From Pseudanabaena sp. PCC 6802 (lineage in GTDB: Bacteria > Cyanobacteriota > Cyanobacteriia > Pseudanabaenales > Pseudanabaenaceae), in the NCBI RefSeq assembly GCF_000332175.1, contig NZ_KB235910.1:248001-312000 (forward strand): 64,000 nt of DNA. The letters run 5' to 3'. The notes under the pieces are model-generated. The model saw only the letters and a program-made list of their open reading frames with translations. It searched no databases and was not told where the DNA came from. Below, one piece after another: positions 52,455 through 61,716 of this stretch (positions within the stretch are counted from its first letter, which is position 1; the number at the start of each line of letters is the position of its first letter). The translations under genes were made by a program, and so were the position numbers.

Positions 52455-52783
52455 AGAATTGCATTCCTTAAGAAATTATGAACTTTTTATAGTTTAAATT
52501 ACTGGTATGGTACCGATGTTAAAAATCACACAAAACGAAACAATTTTCACCTTCCTATAGGGTGATTGCTACGGCATCCATACATAGCTTTACATTCCTA
52601 CAATAATTGTTGCTGTAAAAATCCATTGACGTAGGCAGGTTGTGTTCGGGCGCTCAGTAATAAGCGAAAACTTGTAGCTAAACCTGCCCGTACATAAAGT
52701 CCATCAGTGAAAAATTTACAGGTTGCAATAATTTGGTACGTCTTTTGTAGAACCTAACTGAGTTTTTTCTCTCCCATAAAAAT
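52455..52783. promoter_or_regulatory. Long spacer upstream of pgl with an extended stem
   Basis: No gene is seen. GTAGGCAGGTT (52631-52641) can pair with AACCTGCCCGTAC (52681-52693) with a two-base bulge, around a 39-base loop that can form an inner CGCT/AGCG stem. It lies about 90 bases upstream of the pgl start. It may be a structured leader or an unrelated small RNA. Confidence 0.35.
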
Positions 52784-53503
52784 ATGCCAAGACAAGTTGA
52801 AATGCTACCCGATCGCTCCGCTATAGTTGCGAGAGCTTTAGAAATCGTTGTAAAAGCCTGCGAACGAGCAATCTCGGAGCGCGGTAAATTTACGATTGCC
52901 GCAGCAGGTGGCAGTACGCCTAAACCCCTCTACGAAGCCTTGGCAACTCAACCGCTCGATTGGCATAAGGTACACGTGTTTTGGGGAGATGAACGTTACG
53001 TTCCAGTTAGCGATCCCCAGAGTAATGAAGGAATGACGCGCAAAGCATGGCTCGATCGCGTATCGATCCCACCAGAGAATATTCATGCCATGCCGACTGA
53101 TGCAGCCGATCCAGCGATCGCCGCTCAAGTCTATGAATCGCACCTACAGGAATTTTTTGGGGTTAAGCCAGGTGAGTTTCCCAAGTTAGATCTGATTTTG
53201 TTGGGGATCGGTGATGATGGGCATACGGCTTCCCTATTTCCAGGCACGCCAGCGTTGAACGAGCGCGATAGAGCGATCGCCGTTGGCCAAAAAGATAGCC
53301 AGCCCAGACTGACCTTTACCGCCCCATTGATCGATCGGGCCGATCTGATTTTGTTTTTAGTGGATGGTATTGGTAAAGCCAACGCAGTTAAGGCAATTAT
53401 GGCCGATCGCGGCGATGCCAACACCTACCCCGCCCGCCTCATTCAAGGTAATGCTATCTGGCTGATCGATAAAACCGCTGGCAGTGCGATCGCAGCGCAA
53501 TGA
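52784..53503 (+). CDS. pgl: 6-phosphogluconolactonase
   Basis: Hydrolyses 6-phosphogluconolactone in the oxidative pentose phosphate pathway. 239 residues of the SOL/DevB type: TIAAAGGSTPKPLYEALA (about 35-52), VHVFWGDERYVPVSDPQSNEGM, DLILLGIGDDGHTASLFPGTPAL and a C-terminal IDRADLILFLVDGIGKANAVKAI. The conserved catalytic His of DDGHTASLF is present. No adjacent zwf is visible. It would supply NADPH at night. Confidence 0.94.
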   Translation: MPRQVEMLPDRSAIVARALEIVVKACERAISERGKFTIAAAGGSTPKPLYEALATQPLDWHKVHVFWGDERYVPVSDPQSNEGMTRKAWLDRVSIPPENIHAMPTDAADPAIAAQVYESHLQEFFGVKPGEFPKLDLILLGIGDDGHTASLFPGTPALNERDRAIAVGQKDSQPRLTFTAPLIDRADLILFLVDGIGKANAVKAIMADRGDANTYPARLIQGNAIWLIDKTAGSAIAAQ

Positions 53504-53554
53504 GAGGCTTAGATAAGCGGGGGAAAGATTAATCGGACTTATTGGGATTATTAA

Positions 53555-53863
53555 CTAAGACTGTCTGCTGAAGTTAAACGTGGGATCGACTTTCTTAGGA
53601 CTCGCTGCTTCTTCAGTTTCATCATAGATGGTAAGTTTATCTGGCTTGCAGCGCCTGGTAACTAGACCGACCACGATTGCACCTTCAGCCTCTAAATCCT
53701 CTTTATACCCAGGTATAGCCGCTTCAGCTTCTGGAAAACTAGAGAATGGTCCAAAGTAGTAGGTACAGCGAGGTGACTCGGTAACTACTTCTATCCAGAC
53801 AGCGATTCCAAGTTGCTCTAATAATAATGCGAACATATCCTTAACGTTATCAGCTAAGCCCAT
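53555..53863 (-). CDS. DUF1816-domain protein
   Basis: 102 residues from MGLADNVKDMFALL. The domain GIAVWIEVVTESPRCTYYFGPFSSFPEAEAAIPGYKEDLEAEGAIVVGLVTRRCKPDKLTIYDE matches DUF1816, a domain found in cyanobacteria and plastids and sometimes attached to phycobilisome linkers. Paired aromatics and FGPF are the family marks. Function unknown. A Met three residues upstream is a possible start. It is 70 bases downstream of rlmB. Confidence 0.88.
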   Translation of the reverse strand: MGLADNVKDMFALLLEQLGIAVWIEVVTESPRCTYYFGPFSSFPEAEAAIPGYKEDLEAEGAIVVGLVTRRCKPDKLTIYDETEEAASPKKVDPTFNFSRQS

Positions 53864-53942
53864 ATACATCACAGAGTACCTTTGTTTCTGTCTTGGACAT
53901 TTGACGATTGTGTACTTTTATATAGATTACAGTAAGTTAATG

Positions 53943-55178
53943 CTACAAACTGTTCAAACTCAACGTATTTATCCACCTCTGTCGGCAAATCTCATACAAA
54001 GCCATCCCAGTCGCTACTGAGGCGTTCAAGCAATTCACTTGACCCTCTAAAGGGATCGAAACCAGGACATCGCAGGCACGCTGAGTCAGCATGCCCAATC
54101 CCTCGTCTTCCGAGCCAACTACTAGTGCGATCGATCCCGAAAATTTAGTCTTATAGATAGGTTCTCCCTGCTCGCTGGAAGTGCCATAAATCCAAAAGCC
54201 ATGTTCTTTTAGCTTTTCCAAAGCACGGTTGAGGTTAACCACCCTCGCTACTGGTAACGTTTCTAAAGCACCGGCTGCAACCTTGGCAACAGTGGAGGTT
54301 ACTCCCACTGCGCGTCTTTGCGGAATCACGATCCCCTGTGCCCCCAAAGCTTCAGCAGAGCGGATAATCGCGCCTAAATTATGGGGATCGGTAATACTAT
54401 CGGCAACTACGATTATGGGTTGGCTGGTTTGCGCCAGTGCTTTCGCAATCAAGTCATCAAGATCTAGATATGCATAGGCAGCAACTTGAGCCACGATGCC
54501 CTGGTGTTTGGCATGATTGCTAATTTGATTGAGACGTTTGATATCCACTTCATCGACTACTGCCCCTGCTGCTTTAGCAGCGTCGATTAATGGGAGAAAG
54601 TCTGGGGCATAACGCATCTTTGGGGTTACCCAAATGCGGTTTAGCGATCGCAAGCCCAAAAGGGCAGCCTGCACGGCATGACGACCGTAAACCAAATCGG
54701 GATCGCTTTCAGTATCGGCTGGTTCGCCAAAATTGCGGGCAGCGTTGTTAGTGAAATCGTCAGTCGCACGAGTCCGATCTAAAGTTCGGGCATGACCTTG
54801 CCCCGCATAGACAGAACCTCGACGTTCAGACGAATAGCGAGAATTGCGAGACTCACGTCGTTGGTACGATCTATCCTCTCTGCGCCCTAAGGATTCTTGA
54901 GGGTCAAGTCGGGCTTCAAAAGAGTCCTGTCGCTCGACAGATTCCCTACGGTTAACCGTGACGATCCGACGCTGAGAACTGTTACGCCCAGGTCGATCGT
55001 CACTGCGATCGGATGGTTCTGTCGCTAGTTTAGGTCGTGGCAGCGGCTTTGATGCGCCTGCTTGTTTAATTATTGGCTTGGTACTCTGGCTTCTGCGTTT
55101 GGGGTTACCTGGCTTGGGCAGTTCGATACCACTTTTTCGTTCGGGCTTACCCTTAGCAGGTTTATCTCTAAATTTCAT
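53943..55178 (-). CDS. rlmB: TrmH-family 23S rRNA 2'-O-methyltransferase (RlmB-like)
   Basis: 411 residues. Residues 1-140 are a long Arg/Ser/Gln-rich, probably disordered extension unlike bacterial RlmB. Then come [28 protein letters not shown] (RNA-binding domain) and the SPOUT knot motifs: [59 protein letters not shown] and [23 protein letters not shown]. The last is the SAM-binding knot. The likely target is 23S rRNA G2251, by family. It is 8 bases downstream of mrnC. The extension may bind RNA. Confidence 0.9.
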   Translation of the reverse strand: MKFRDKPAKGKPERKSGIELPKPGNPKRRSQSTKPIIKQAGASKPLPRPKLATEPSDRSDDRPGRNSSQRRIVTVNRRESVERQDSFEARLDPQESLGRREDRSYQRRESRNSRYSSERRGSVYAGQGHARTLDRTRATDDFTNNAARNFGEPADTESDPDLVYGRHAVQAALLGLRSLNRIWVTPKMRYAPDFLPLIDAAKAAGAVVDEVDIKRLNQISNHAKHQGIVAQVAAYAYLDLDDLIAKALAQTSQPIIVVADSITDPHNLGAIIRSAEALGAQGIVIPQRRAVGVTSTVAKVAAGALETLPVARVVNLNRALEKLKEHGFWIYGTSSEQGEPIYKTKFSGSIALVVGSEDEGLGMLTQRACDVLVSIPLEGQVNCLNASVATGMALYEICRQRWINTLSLNSL

Positions 55179-55186
55179 GATTCGGT

Positions 55187-55549
55187 TTATTGGAGGATTT
55201 GAGCGAGGCGATCGGGGTTAGTTAAATAAAGGTAGCCGACCAGTGCCTCAAATCCTGTGGCTTTTTGATAAATATTAGGATCTAAATGACGCGAAGCTGA
55301 ACCAGCCGCATTACGCCCTCTACGCACTAAGTCGTATTCATCAGCAGTTAACTCCAGACTATCGAGCTGTTCTGCCTGACTCTCGGCTCTGACATGCGAC
55401 ACTACTAATTTATGATAACTGTTAGCAGTTCGTGGTGGTTGTAAATACTTAAGACGAATATGTAGTTCGTACACAGCATCGCCGAGATAGGCAAGCGATG
55501 CCACTGGTATTTCCGCAAGGCGATCGACATCTGGGTGAAATATTGACAT
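55187..55549 (-). CDS. mrnC: Mini-ribonuclease 3
   Basis: Processes 23S rRNA precursor ends. 120 residues: [23 protein letters not shown] (about 14-36) is the RNase III catalytic signature, with Asp in GDAVYE and the second conserved segment ERRAARRG-like ([17 protein letters not shown]). [22 protein letters not shown] carries the second catalytic Glu (FEALVG). No double-stranded RNA-binding domain, as expected for Mini-III. It forms an operon with rlmB, so two rRNA maturation enzymes are made together. Confidence 0.94.
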   Translation of the reverse strand: MSIFHPDVDRLAEIPVASLAYLGDAVYELHIRLKYLQPPRTANSYHKLVVSHVRAESQAEQLDSLELTADEYDLVRRGRNAAGSASRHLDPNIYQKATGFEALVGYLYLTNPDRLAQILQ

Positions 55550-55590
55550 CAGCTCAAGAAGACCTTCCTACCACAAAGCCAGCTATATAT

Positions 55591-55793
55591 ATCAATCACA
55601 AATAATTCGTGAAAAAGGTGGTGTGGGGTTGTGCCCCCACGCAGAGGTTTTACCCCTGCACCCCGTTCGTAAACGATTTAGGATCGCCATATCAATCACA
55701 AATAATTCGTGAAAAAGGTGGTGTGGGGGCTGTGCCCCCCACGCAGGGGTTTTACCCCTGCACCCCGTTCGCAAACGATTTAGGATCGCTATA
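55591..55793. repeat. Tandem duplication of a 100-bp GC-hairpin repeat (family F)
   Basis: ATCAATCACAAATAATTCG starts at 55591 and again at 55691, period 100 bases. Each unit has GTGGTGTGGGG...CCCCCACGCAG and CCCCTGCACCCCGTTCG and ends GATTTAGGATCGC. The two units differ by a few bases and small indels. No gene is seen in the rest of 55550-55909. Confidence 0.85.
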
Positions 55794-55909
55794 TCCTTAA
55801 TGAAATAATTGAAGCGGTTGCATTTGCTAAACATAAGTAGCCTGGGTAGAAGCTTTTATGCTAGGGGGAATCGCAATTACGGGCTACTTGTGTTTATTGG
55901 CAGCATTAT

Positions 55910-56278
55910 TTACTTATTGGCAATATTATTTAGGGCACTTTCAACTGATGGCTGCAGTGAGAGGAATTGCTCTAACCTAACTAATTTTACAGTTTGGGTA
56001 ACGCGAGGGTTGCTAATAATCTGTAGCGTACCGCCGAGACCTTGAGTCTTTTTAGCCATCTGCACGAGGACACCTAGCCCGGAGCTATCGACAAAATCGA
56101 TCGCCGATAAGTCTAGAATGATATTCGCAGGGCCGTCGTCAATGCATTTACCGATCACCTTGCGAAACGCAGGCTCTGAAAATGCATCTAGTAGACCAGT
56201 GAGGCGAAATATTTGATAATTTTCCTTGACTTCGCGACCGCCTCTTAAACTCACAGTCAGGGTTAGCTGTTCAGGAAT
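55910..56278 (-). CDS. STAS-domain anti-sigma factor antagonist, probable ATT start
   Basis: 122 residues if initiated at ATT (56278). The STAS fold is clear: ENYQIFRLTGLLDAFSEPAFRKVIG, NIILDLSAIDFVDSSGLGVLVQMAKKTQ with the phosphorylatable Ser, and TLQIISNPRVTQTVKLVRLEQFL. A perfect AGGAGG (56284-56289) lies 5 bases before ATT. The following residues, PEQLTLTVSLRGGREV, fit the N-terminus of homologues. The first standard start is GTG at 56254, eight codons later, without its own ribosome site. It would be controlled by a partner kinase/phosphatase elsewhere. Confidence 0.82.
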   Translation of the reverse strand: MPEQLTLTVSLRGGREVKENYQIFRLTGLLDAFSEPAFRKVIGKCIDDGPANIILDLSAIDFVDSSGLGVLVQMAKKTQGLGGTLQIISNPRVTQTVKLVRLEQFLSLQPSVESALNNIANK

Positions 56279-56363
56279 AGTGACCTCCTAAGGACGACAA
56301 CCTCAATTTGCGGGTATATTGTATTTGCTTTCTATGCACTTGTCCAGCCAGTTAAACCATTCC

Positions 56364-57833
56364 ATGCTATCAATCAGGGAAATTCACCAACAATTAACTA
56401 ATCGCGATCGCTCGGCTACAGAAATTACGCAGGAGTTCCTAGATCGTATTGCAGTCCTAGAGCCGTCTTTGCACAGCTTCATTACCGTGACATCTGAGTT
56501 TGCGATCGCCCAAGCTAAGCAGGTCGATAGCCAGATCGCGGCGAATGCAGAGTTACCTATGCTAGCAGGTGTACCCGTTGGGATCAAGGACAATATGTGC
56601 GTGCCGGGAATTCCTACAACCTGTGGTTCCCGGATCCTCAAGCATTTTACGCCGCCCTACATGTCCACCGTAACCAAAAAACTTTTTGGCGCTGGTGCGG
56701 TCATGGTTGGTAAAACCAACCTGGACGAATTTGCTATGGGCAGCTCTACGGAAAATTCTGCCTTTCATCTCACGGCAAATCCTTGGGATCTCAAGTGCGT
56801 ACCTGGTGGTTCGTCGGGTGGTTCAGCAGCAGCAGTTGCTAGCGGGGAATGCGCGGTTGCCACTGGCTCGGATACTGGTGGTTCTATTCGTCAACCTGCT
56901 TCATTTTGCGGTGTGGTCGGCCTCAAGCCCACCTATGGTTTGATCTCGCGATTTGGTCTAGTAGCATTTGCTTCGTCGCTCGACCAGATCGGGCCGTTTG
57001 CCCGCACGGTTGAGGATGCTGCCATCTTACTAGAAGCAATGGCGGGTTACGATCCTAACGACTCAACCAGTCTCAAGGTCGAGATTCCTAAATATTCCGA
57101 ACTACTAACTCCAGATCTAACCCAATCTCTGGCTGGTAAAAAGGTGGGCGTGATTGCCGAAACCTTTGGCGAAGGTTTAGATGGGGAAGTAGAGGCGGCG
57201 GTCAGGGCGGCGATCGCCCACCTGGAGGACATGGGTGCCGAGATCCACGAAATTTCATGCCCTCGTTTCCGCTATGGCTTACCCACCTACTACATCATCG
57301 CGCCTTCGGAAGCATCCGCTAATCTGGCTCGCTACGATGGCGTTAAGTACGGCTTGCGCGATGCCGATGCCGAGAACCTGATTAGCATGTACTCGCAAAC
57401 ACGGGAGGCTGGATTTGGTGCCGAGGTAAAGCGCCGCATCATGATTGGCACCTATGTTTTGTCGGCGGGTTATTACGATGCCTACTACCTCAAAGCTCAA
57501 AAAGTCCGCACATTGATCAAAGATGACTTTGACAAAGCATTTGCCCAAGTTGACGTACTGGTCAGCCCCACCGCTCCCGTCACCGCATTTAAAGCAGGCA
57601 GTAAAACCGCCGATCCGCTCAGCATGTACCTCACCGACCTGATGACAATTCCAGTTAACTTAGCAGGACTACCTGGTTTGAGCTTACCCTGTGGATTTGA
57701 CAGTAAAGGTATGCCGATCGGCCTCCAGGCGATCGCTAATGTCTTGCGGGAAGACGTGTTGCTCCAGGTTGCCTATGCCTACGAGCAGTCAACCGAGTGG
57801 CACAAAAAACAACCCACTGGAATTGGGAATTAG
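56364..57833 (+). CDS. gatA: Glutamyl-tRNA(Gln) amidotransferase subunit A
   Basis: Generates glutamine for misacylated tRNA. 489 residues from the ATG at 56364 ([11 protein letters not shown]); two upstream in-frame ATGs are less likely. The amidase signature is intact: catalytic Lys in PVGIKDNM (about 79), and the Ser-cis-Ser region [14 protein letters not shown] with [52 protein letters not shown] is the C-terminal hallmark. gatB and gatC are not adjacent. Confidence 0.95.
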   Translation: MLSIREIHQQLTNRDRSATEITQEFLDRIAVLEPSLHSFITVTSEFAIAQAKQVDSQIAANAELPMLAGVPVGIKDNMCVPGIPTTCGSRILKHFTPPYMSTVTKKLFGAGAVMVGKTNLDEFAMGSSTENSAFHLTANPWDLKCVPGGSSGGSAAAVASGECAVATGSDTGGSIRQPASFCGVVGLKPTYGLISRFGLVAFASSLDQIGPFARTVEDAAILLEAMAGYDPNDSTSLKVEIPKYSELLTPDLTQSLAGKKVGVIAETFGEGLDGEVEAAVRAAIAHLEDMGAEIHEISCPRFRYGLPTYYIIAPSEASANLARYDGVKYGLRDADAENLISMYSQTREAGFGAEVKRRIMIGTYVLSAGYYDAYYLKAQKVRTLIKDDFDKAFAQVDVLVSPTAPVTAFKAGSKTADPLSMYLTDLMTIPVNLAGLPGLSLPCGFDSKGMPIGLQAIANVLREDVLLQVAYAYEQSTEWHKKQPTGIGN

Positions 57834-57962
57834 CAATCAGTCCTTGGAAGTCCAGACCACAGCGAAAGATACTGCAAGCTATGCGGCAGTGCTTTTCGAT
57901 CTGAATTGAAAAACGCTATAGCAGATCGCCTAAAAAAAGGGGATATGTTAGGGTCAGTTTGC

Positions 57963-60638
57963 CTACAAAATAAGCGGTCTTGGTTGGTCAATTACGTAAC
58001 CTTGGGCATGGTTGACCCCCAGGGCACTAATTTTTTGCAGAATCGCTTTACTGGAGACAAACTCGGCAATAGTCTGGATGCCCATTTCTTGAGCAATGCG
58101 ATTGATTGATGCCACGATCGCTTCTGCAACCGAATCTTTGATAATGTCTTTCACAAAGCTCCCATCAATTTTCAAGTAGTCGATCGGTAAGGACTTCAAA
58201 TACGCAAAAGATGACATGCCACTACCAAAATCATCCAGGGAAAACTGACATCCCATGTTCCTGAGCGCGTGCATCAATTGTATTGCTCGATTCAGATTTG
58301 AAATCGCTACGGTTTCAGTGATTTCAAAGCAAATTATTTTAGGCGGGATTTTATATATGTCAAATTGTTCGCGCACAAAATCTATAAATCCAATTTCGTT
58401 AATGCTAGCCCCTGAAAGATTGATAGAGTATTGGGATGATAGCTTATCGGTTTGACTGTTCATCCCTGACCTGAAATGACGCGCTAACATGCCGAACAAG
58501 GTGCGAATCACCCAGCGATCGATCGCTGGCATCAGTTTGAAACGTTCAGCCGTAGGAATAAACTTCATGGGGGATACTATTGTCCCATCCTCATCAATCA
58601 TACGCAGTAAAATCTCATAGTGATTTTGTGGCAATGAAGTAGATGGAGCAGTACGCTCTTTACAATCTGGGCTTTGATTAAGACAAACAATGCTCTGGTA
58701 GTAGAGGCGAAAGCCATTTTCCGCCAAAGCCCGATTAATCTTTGGCAACCATTGCATCTGTTGCCGTTGTCTGACTAACTCCCGATCGTCAGGCTTGTAG
58801 AAGCGAATTTGATTCCAACCAGCTTCCTTGGCAGCATAGCAAGCGGCATCGGCAGTACCCATAATGCTGGCTACATCCAGACTATTGGCGGAAATCTCCA
58901 CTAAGCCAATGCTAACTCCGATGTTGAAGGTTTTATTGTCCCAAACAAATCCAAACTCCTGGATAATCTGTCGAATTTCTTCGGCAAGGTGTTGAGCTTT
59001 TTCAGTCGGACAATCATAGAAAATAATACCAAACTCATCTCCGCCAATCCGTGCGAGCGTATCGGCTTTACGCATTGTTGTCTGCATCAAGGCTGCAACC
59101 TGACACAAAAGTTCATCGCCCGCTAAGTGCCCGCAGGTGTCATTAACCACTTTAAAGCGATCGAGATCCAGGTAGGCCAGTACGTGCTGTTTATCCTGGG
59201 TTTTGGCGATCGCTAGCGCCTGCCGCAAACAGCGTTCGAATTCCCGCCGATTAACCAAATTGGTGAGAGCATCGTGGCTTGCCTCCCATGACAGCAGATT
59301 CTCCATGGCACGCTCGCTAGTGACATCTCGAAATACTAAAACTGCACCAATTACCTCTCCTTCTTTAGTTAGAATGGGAGCAGCGGAATCATCAATTGCG
59401 AATTCTTGACCATCACTACCGATCAAGACTGCATTACTAGCTAGCTCTACAACGCGAGCTTCACGCAGTGCTGCTTCCACTGGGCTGGCTAAAGGCTCGC
59501 CGGTATGTCCGTCTACAATAGAAAATACTTCGGAAAGCGGGAGACCTTTGGCTTTATCATTTGTCCAGCCGGTAAGCTGTTCGGCAATCGGGTTGAGTTG
59601 TTCTACCTCACCTTTCGCATTTGTTGCGATCACTGCATCGCCGATTGAGTAGAGCGTAATTTCAGCCAGTTCTTTAGCTTGAAAAAGATTTTGTTGACTT
59701 TGCTTGAGCGCGCTGAGATAATGCTCCAGCCTGCGTAGTAAAGAAAGGGCAACTCCCCCAAATACCGAACCAAATACCAACCCTACTATCAACAGCGATA
59801 TCAATAAATATAGCAAATTTGCTAGCCCCTGCTTATAGATATCTCTGGGTATATCTACCCGCAGAATCAAAGCTGGTTTGCCATAGATATCATTGACGAT
59901 CGCATACCCACCAATCTCATCGTTACTGAGCGGGCTGACAAATTTAGTTCGATCCTGGCTTAGTGAAATCCGTGCGACTTGGAAATCGAGGGGCAACTGC
60001 GGATCGTCAAATTGCTTAACTGTCACAGATAGGTTAGTAGTGGCAGCTAAGTGCGAGACCTCACTGGCATCGAGGTAACGGGCAAAGATTAAAGTACCGC
60101 GACTTGGGCCTTTTGCCTCACTAGTAAGAATCTCCCTCGATACAAGTAGCAAGGGACTTTCCGGCAACATTAAAATCCCTAATGCTCTGATATTGCTGTT
60201 TGGCGCAACTGGTCTGAGGAGTGCATTGGGCTTGAGCTGCGATCGCAAGCTTTCAGGGATATCAATGCTCTTGGATTGGATGCGATCGAAACCTTGACCG
60301 GCAATCAGGCGATTGGCAGGATCGACAAATAGGATAAAGTTAAGCTTCAACGATAAGAAAGCCTGGGCATGAATGTTTGACTTGACAAAATTAGGATTTT
60401 TATCCTGCATAAAATTGTAGGCATCATCCCAGTTTGCCCAGTCACCACTTTTGCTATTAAGAGTAGCGGTTTCGTTGGAGACAGCCTGTAGCAAGCGCTC
60501 CACATTTTGGCGTACATCGCGTTGTTCGAGTTGGCTGCTACTTTCGAGGATAATATTTAGCGCGATTCCATATAGCAAACCTATTGGACCGATCAGGGTA
60601 AAGAAGATAATCAGTAGAATTTGTTTGCGAAAAATCAT
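57963..60638 (-). CDS. CHASE4 - PAS - GGDEF - EAL cyclic di-GMP protein
   Basis: 891 residues. A transmembrane helix (8-29) leads to a periplasmic CHASE4 sensor (about 55-230, SGDWANWDDAYNFMQDKNPNFV), then a second helix (near 290). Cytoplasmic parts are PAS (IGDAVIATNAKGEVEQLNPIAEQLTGW), GGDEF with ARIGGDEFGIIFY and an RxxD site (RKAD), and EAL. The EAL motif reads EIL (YEILLRM). The other catalytic residues are in place (INLSGASIN, FEITETVAI, LDDFGSGMSSFAYLKSLPIDYLKIDG). Both cyclase and phosphodiesterase activities are possible. Confidence 0.92.
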   Translation of the reverse strand: MIFRKQILLIIFFTLIGPIGLLYGIALNIILESSSQLEQRDVRQNVERLLQAVSNETATLNSKSGDWANWDDAYNFMQDKNPNFVKSNIHAQAFLSLKLNFILFVDPANRLIAGQGFDRIQSKSIDIPESLRSQLKPNALLRPVAPNSNIRALGILMLPESPLLLVSREILTSEAKGPSRGTLIFARYLDASEVSHLAATTNLSVTVKQFDDPQLPLDFQVARISLSQDRTKFVSPLSNDEIGGYAIVNDIYGKPALILRVDIPRDIYKQGLANLLYLLISLLIVGLVFGSVFGGVALSLLRRLEHYLSALKQSQQNLFQAKELAEITLYSIGDAVIATNAKGEVEQLNPIAEQLTGWTNDKAKGLPLSEVFSIVDGHTGEPLASPVEAALREARVVELASNAVLIGSDGQEFAIDDSAAPILTKEGEVIGAVLVFRDVTSERAMENLLSWEASHDALTNLVNRREFERCLRQALAIAKTQDKQHVLAYLDLDRFKVVNDTCGHLAGDELLCQVAALMQTTMRKADTLARIGGDEFGIIFYDCPTEKAQHLAEEIRQIIQEFGFVWDNKTFNIGVSIGLVEISANSLDVASIMGTADAACYAAKEAGWNQIRFYKPDDRELVRQRQQMQWLPKINRALAENGFRLYYQSIVCLNQSPDCKERTAPSTSLPQNHYEILLRMIDEDGTIVSPMKFIPTAERFKLMPAIDRWVIRTLFGMLARHFRSGMNSQTDKLSSQYSINLSGASINEIGFIDFVREQFDIYKIPPKIICFEITETVAISNLNRAIQLMHALRNMGCQFSLDDFGSGMSSFAYLKSLPIDYLKIDGSFVKDIIKDSVAEAIVASINRIAQEMGIQTIAEFVSSKAILQKISALGVNHAQGYVIDQPRPLIL

Positions 60639-60829
60639 GGAACTTGATTATAGTTCGTTGTAAATGAACCTCACTTTCATCATTACTTCTATACCACTAC
60701 CCATTTTTGATGAGAGGGGGGATAGGAAGGAGAGATTAGTTGCAGAGCTTTTAAATTCATATCACCTAGGTGAGATTATACCCATCTATAACATTAAGTT
60801 AAGGGATCTTGGGATATTTTTTAACTAAC

Positions 60830-60934
60830 TAGCAATTTGAACAGCAAACACGAGAGATCGAACGGGGTGCAGGGGTTCCACCTCTGCGTGGGGGCAACGC
60901 CCCCATCCGTAAACCACAACAATTTAAATTGGTA
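60830..60934 (+). mobile_element. Family H short element, left end decayed
   Basis: AGCAATTTGAACAG at the left and AATTTAAATTGGTA at the right, with the interior GTGGGGGCAACGCCCCC hairpin shared with the 7629 copy. It abuts a family D element. Confidence 0.75.
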
Positions 60935-60937
60935 TAA

Positions 60938-61056
60938 GGAGATTTCTGGCAAGGGAAATACCCGTAGGGGCAGCGCTCCTGTGCTTGCCCTCAACCAATC
61001 GGGGCGATCGCAGATTGCCCCTACAATTATCGGTATGTTTTTTCATGGCAATCTCC
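60938..61056 (-). mobile_element. Family D short element (119 bp)
   Basis: GGAGATT and AATCTCC ends; interior matches 34176-34298 in reverse (GAAATACCCGTAGGGGCAGC; TACAATTATCGGTATG). TA-containing joints link it to a family H element on the left and a family C element on the right. Confidence 0.75.
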
Positions 61057-61058
61057 TA

Positions 61059-61175
61059 TACCAAATCCTGGTTTGCTGTCCCCTTTTCTTGGAGTTTGCG
61101 CAGGCTGACTTTGTTGGTGTAGCTGCAACTTCCAGTCGCCAGGCAATCTTAGGGCTAATTAATGCAGATTTGGTA
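61059..61175 (+). mobile_element. Family C short element, intact (117 bp)
   Basis: TACCAAATCC and GATTTGGTA ends, TA on both sides, and the full family interior including GACTTTGTTGGTGTAGCTGC and ACTTCCAGTCGCCAGGCAAT. It serves as the reference copy for the split one at 7030. Confidence 0.8.
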
Positions 61176-61196
61176 TAACCTCCTAAAACAAACATT

Positions 61197-61221
61197 GCCC
61201 AACCTATTAGATAGGTTGGGC
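61197..61221 (-). terminator. Terminator of the rpmG-rpsR operon
   Basis: GCCCAACCTAT (61197-61207) pairs perfectly with ATAGGTTGGGC (61211-61221), an 11-bp stem with a 3-base loop. It lies 28 bases downstream of rpsR, followed on the minus strand by AATGTTTGTTTT. Confidence 0.85.
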
Positions 61222-61248
61222 TAATATCAAAAACTTATAAGGAATTAA

Positions 61249-61464
61249 CTAACCTTCTTTATTGATGAAGGGCAACAGAGCAATTGTCCGAGCTTGCTTG
61301 ATTGCAATCGTTAATTGCCTTTGCTGCTTTGCGGTTAGACCCGTAATGCGGCGAGGTAGAATTTTACCTCGCTCGGTAATAAACTTGCGCAGTAGATCGA
61401 CATCCTTATAGTCAATCGGTTCAGTGGGTTTGATCGGGGAAAGGCGCTTGCGATAAAAAGCCAT
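61249..61464 (-). CDS. rpsR: Ribosomal protein S18
   Basis: Small-subunit protein next to S6 on the platform. 71 residues: [62 protein letters not shown] is the standard S18 core with the conserved [10 protein letters not shown]. It follows rpmG by 5 bases, a gene order usual in cyanobacteria. Length and motifs are normal. Confidence 0.97.
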   Translation of the reverse strand: MAFYRKRLSPIKPTEPIDYKDVDLLRKFITERGKILPRRITGLTAKQQRQLTIAIKQARTIALLPFINKEG

Positions 61465-61469
61465 AGTAA

Positions 61470-61658
61470 TTACTTAATTTCTTTGTGAACTGTGTGGCGG
61501 TTGCAGTGGGGACAGAACTTCTTCAGTTCTAGCCTGGAGGTGGTGTTACGACGATTTTTGGTAGTCGTGTAGCGAGAAACACCGGGCGATCGCTTATCGA
61601 TATTAGTGCGACACTCGGTGCATTCCAAAGTAATAATGATGCGAACGCCTTTTGCCAT
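61470..61658 (-). CDS. rpmG: Ribosomal protein L33 (zinc-ribbon form)
   Basis: Large-subunit protein. 62 residues: [14 protein letters not shown] ... [35 protein letters not shown]. Two CxxC pairs (CTEC and CPHC) bind zinc, so this is the C-plus form. It is first in the rpmG-rpsR operon. Confidence 0.97.
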   Translation of the reverse strand: MAKGVRIIITLECTECRTNIDKRSPGVSRYTTTKNRRNTTSRLELKKFCPHCNRHTVHKEIK

Positions 61659-61716
61659 TGGTTTTATTTGAAAGCACGGTCTAACATTATGACATAGTTA
61701 ATGAACTTTACGCTAG

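Noticed and set aside
60837-61178. 113-codon frame across the element cluster (similar frames at 6998-7225, 50407-50703, 62777-62968 and 55592-55834)
   Set aside because: These frames come from the short elements themselves; they share phrases such as RLRTGCRGETPAWG because the repeats are alike, not because a protein is conserved.
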